This document shows positions 61,546 to 64,000 of a DNA stretch of 64,000 bases, one piece after another. The notes under the pieces were generated by a model that searched no databases, was not told where the DNA came from, and saw nothing but the letters and a program-made list of their open reading frames with translations. The translations under genes were made by a program, and so were the position numbers. This DNA comes from JAZKFT01 sp040386335 (GTDB lineage: Bacteria > Bacteroidota > Bacteroidia > Chitinophagales > Chitinophagaceae). The stretch is taken from NCBI GenBank assembly GCA_040386335.1, contig JAZKFT010000045.1:62001-126000 (forward strand). Direction: 5' to 3'. The stretch's first letter is position 1; every line of letters begins with the position of its first letter.

Positions 61546-64000
61546 TCACCGCACAGGCAATTTCAAAATCAACGAAGAGTTCGTCTTATGCAATTCCACC
61601 CCCGATTCTGCCTCGATAGACTCCATCCGTTTTACAAAGTCCTTACGCTGTAGTAGGTTGTTGAGCTGCTGTACGTCAAATACATCGTTGTTGAACTGGA
61701 TCGTGTACACGAGTAGGTTTTTATCTACCCCGATATGAATTTTGCAATCGCTGGCGCCTGCCTTCAGCAATCCTTCCAGCGTGGTTTTGAAGAGAATAAA
61801 TGCTTCATGGCGAAACTGCATATCCAGTTTTAGGGTCTTAACTTTATCATCCACCAGTATTTCGATATCTGCGCCATATTGATGATTTAAAGCTTCTACA
61901 AACTCCCGCATCTTATACACCGTTTTTTGCATGTTGTCATTGGACGGGTCAATGCTCCAAAGCATGTCGTCCATTGCCGTGATCATATGACGGCTTTTGC
62001 TGTGTATCTGTTCAATATATTCCTTGGATTTGTTGATGTCCTTATCGGCTTTCAGCTTCGCCAACTCGCTAAGAAAGTTGATATTGTTAAGGGCTGTATT
62101 CACTTCCTGGTGCAGGTTTCCGGCAATGTCGCTCCTCATTTTTTGAATGGCTTCTTTTCTTTTCTTGCTTTCACGATAGATCCAAAACAGGATGCCTGCT
62201 ACCAGCAGGGTAAGTAAAACGTAAAACCAGGCAGTCCGCCAAAACGGTGCATGAACTGTGATATGCAAAGTCACTCTTTGGGTCGCTTCGTCTCCCTGCT
62301 CGTCAAATGCCCTTAATAAAAATGAATAACTACCGGCCGGCAGGTAACTGTACACGGCCTGGTTGCTGGCATCAGCCGTTTTCCATTCTTTATCCAGCGA
62401 CTCCAGCTTGTATTGGATCTTGAAGTTCTCATCATAATTAAGCGAAGAGAATTCAACCACAACGGTATTTTCCAGGTAGCTTAAATCGACTTGCTGTAGT
62501 TGCATGATAGAATCCACAGGCAACGATTTATTCATCACCACAAAGCCGGTGATCTTAACATCAGGCAGGGTGGTACTGATATTCATGCTGTCGGGGTGGA
62601 TTACCACGAACTGTTTGTTGGAACCAAATACCAGGCGTCCATCGGGCAGCGTTGCAGAAGCCGCCGTAATAAAATTTTCATTGCCAATTCCGTCCCGCTG
62701 TCCATATCTTTTAAGCAGGTTTTTCTGCAGGTTGATCCGGTACAAGCCATTGGACGTAGCCAGCCAGATATTGCCACGCTTATCCTTTTCCGCAGATGCA
62801 ATAAACCCGCTTAGTCCTTCTGTAATTGCCGGGATGAAAGTCTTATGAGTATTCCGGTTATAACATACCAGCCGGGTGTTGGTACAGATCACCATAATAC
62901 TGTCATTATAATCCAGAATGATCGCGCCTTTTTTCTCGGGTAATTGGTAAGCGCCCGTGGTATCGGAACTAAAATGCAACAGCACCTTATCTGTTCCCGG
63001 GTCGATCATATACACGCCTGATATGGAAGTTACTACCCATACGTAACCCTTATGATCCACGATCATTTTAGTCACCTGGTCTCCTGGCACATGGCTAAAT
63101 CTTTCAATGCCATCATTAAAATTCTTCTGCCCTTTGGCAGCCACCCATTTAAATACGCCGGTGCGTTGCATCCCCAGCCAAAGATTGCCATACCGGTCTT
63201 CCACCACCTGCCGCACCGTTTTGCTTTCCAGTGCCGGCGGGTCATGAAAAGTGACCGATCTTTTGGCCTGGTCAAAAGCATACATGCCGGGCTGGGATGA
63301 CATCCATATCGTATTGCTGTCTTTTGACGGGTACACAGACCAGGCAAAGGGTCCACCGTTTTCATCGATCCCTTTGATTCCTGTAGCAATAGGATTGAAA
63401 TTTTTATCATAACTGTATATCCCTTCGCCCCAGACACCTGCTATGAACGCTCCATAATTTGTGGAAATGAATGACATAGGGCTGCCTTCACCTGGCCGGT
63501 TTAATTTCCGGTTGATATGCTGCACATTCAGAAATCGTTTGTCCCGGGGATTAAAGCGATACACTCCATTGTTGATGGAAGCCAGCCAGAGATTCCCGTC
63601 TCTGTCTTCACACATGCCGCCTATATGTTCAAAATCAATGCTCCGGTCATTTTGATAACCATTGTAGACCGGCTCAAATGTATTTTCCTTATCCAGGAAT
63701 TTTGCCAAAAGCCGGGTGCCTTTAAGCCACACGGTACCATCTGGCTGTTCAAACAGGCCATTGATTTCGTGGTAGTTGCGGAGGTAATCGTTAAACTGGT
63801 AATGGTTCACGTCCAGGCTATCTGTGACCAGGTTATAGCAATACACATAGGGCAATACGTTTTCCCAGTTTACGGCCCAAAGGCGGTTTTTTGTGTCGAC
63901 ATGCATTTCCAGGATAACTGTTTTGTCGGCCAGCCTATCCAGTATTTTTTCATGAGCTACATTATGGCCTGCATAACTTAACGTGCCTGTTGACTGGTCA
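61546..64000 (-). CDS. Two-component propeller sensor kinase, 5' end outside window
   Basis: The frame stays open to the right edge, so at least 818 residues are present. Two-component-propeller repeats ('DRDGNLWLASINNGVYRFNP', 'DRYGNLWLGMQRTGVFKW') lead to a Y_Y_Y domain ('LPAGSYSFLLRAFDEQGDE') and one membrane helix ('WFYVLLTLLVAGILFWIY'). A HisKA_3-like domain follows with 'GNLHQEVNTALNNINF'. The expected ATPase motifs are eroded: 'LFKTTLEGLLKAGASDCKI' replaces the N-box, and no DNG or GxG motif follows. It faces the LytTR regulator gene convergently. Ligand and partner are unknown; it may sense an extracytoplasmic glycan. Confidence 0.88.
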   Translation of the reverse strand, partial: DQSTGTLSYAGHNVAHEKILDRLADKTVILEMHVDTKNRLWAVNWENVLPYVYCYNLVTDSLDVNHYQFNDYLRNYHEINGLFEQPDGTVWLKGTRLLAKFLDKENTFEPVYNGYQNDRSIDFEHIGGMCEDRDGNLWLASINNGVYRFNPRDKRFLNVQHINRKLNRPGEGSPMSFISTNYGAFIAGVWGEGIYSYDKNFNPIATGIKGIDENGGPFAWSVYPSKDSNTIWMSSQPGMYAFDQAKRSVTFHDPPALESKTVRQVVEDRYGNLWLGMQRTGVFKWVAAKGQKNFNDGIERFSHVPGDQVTKMIVDHKGYVWVVTSISGVYMIDPGTDKVLLHFSSDTTGAYQLPEKKGAIILDYNDSIMVICTNTRLVCYNRNTHKTFIPAITEGLSGFIASAEKDKRGNIWLATSNGLYRINLQKNLLKRYGQRDGIGNENFITAASATLPDGRLVFGSNKQFVVIHPDSMNISTTLPDVKITGFVVMNKSLPVDSIMQLQQVDLSYLENTVVVEFSSLNYDENFKIQYKLESLDKEWKTADASNQAVYSYLPAGSYSFLLRAFDEQGDEATQRVTLHITVHAPFWRTAWFYVLLTLLVAGILFWIYRESKKRKEAIQKMRSDIAGNLHQEVNTALNNINFLSELAKLKADKDINKSKEYIEQIHSKSRHMITAMDDMLWSIDPSNDNMQKTVYKMREFVEALNHQYGADIEILVDDKVKTLKLDMQFRHEAFILFKTTLEGLLKAGASDCKIHIGVDKNLLVYTIQFNNDVFDVQQLNNLLQRKDFVKRMESIEAESGVELHKTNSSLILKLPVR

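Overview
This 64 kb window comes from a Bacteroidota chromosome, most likely a Chitinophagaceae-type soil or environmental genus. The support is: TonB-dependent receptors with N-terminal carboxypeptidase-regulatory-like domains, LytS/LytTR signalling, a beta-propeller histidine kinase, large secreted NHL-repeat proteins, a NUDIX-type arabinose regulator next to its transporter, and several start regions preceded by the Bacteroidota -7 element TAnnTTTG. There are no insertion sequences, prophages or CRISPR arrays. Gene gaps are unusually rich in short degenerate word arrays and hairpins.

Layout. Positions 1-9119 hold a surface-polysaccharide cluster: five glycosyltransferases (two GT2, three GT4, the first cut by the left edge), a small membrane protein, an AsnB-type amidotransferase and a WbqC-like protein. 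Positions 9233-11812 encode an Lhr-like 'ligase-associated' helicase. Positions 11822-13330 (minus) form a three-gene HipB/HipS/HipT-like toxin-antitoxin module whose kinase carries an N-terminal zinc ribbon. Positions 13578-22849 are a complete L-arabinose locus: ribulokinase, ribulose-phosphate epimerase, secreted GH127 beta-L-arabinofuranosidase, isomerase, sodium symporter, then a terminator and the NUDIX-fold regulator AraR. A 25-bp palindrome before araB is a candidate operator.

Positions 22861-35670 (minus) hold three paralogous giant secreted proteins. Each carries a six-bladed NHL propeller and the same C-terminal domain. One is interrupted by a single in-frame TAA, and another contains an internal duplication of about 600 residues. 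Positions 36013-50604 are mostly unlinked housekeeping or conserved genes: a TonB receptor, an arginase-family enzyme, a Cys-cluster protein, a PD40 propeller, a HAD phosphatase, PlsC, lipoproteins, YajQ, a DEAD-box helicase and the tRNA hydroxylase TrhO. Positions 50953-56191 form a heme/siderophore uptake operon: receptor, binding lipoprotein, permease and ATPase.

The right end (56321-64000) has a tail-fibre-like surface protein, a frameshifted gene, tRNA-Val(GAC), and a signalling block. The block contains a short secreted-peptide ORF, two tandem LytS-type histidine kinases (the first with a degraded ATP site), a long near-perfect hairpin, a LytTR response regulator, and a convergent propeller kinase that runs off the edge and also has an eroded ATPase domain.

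The most interesting items are the HipBST-like module, the signalling block with two ATP-site-degraded kinases and a candidate peptide, the NHL paralog family with its unrecognised C-terminal domain and nonsense-interrupted member, and the recurring intergenic word-array hairpins.
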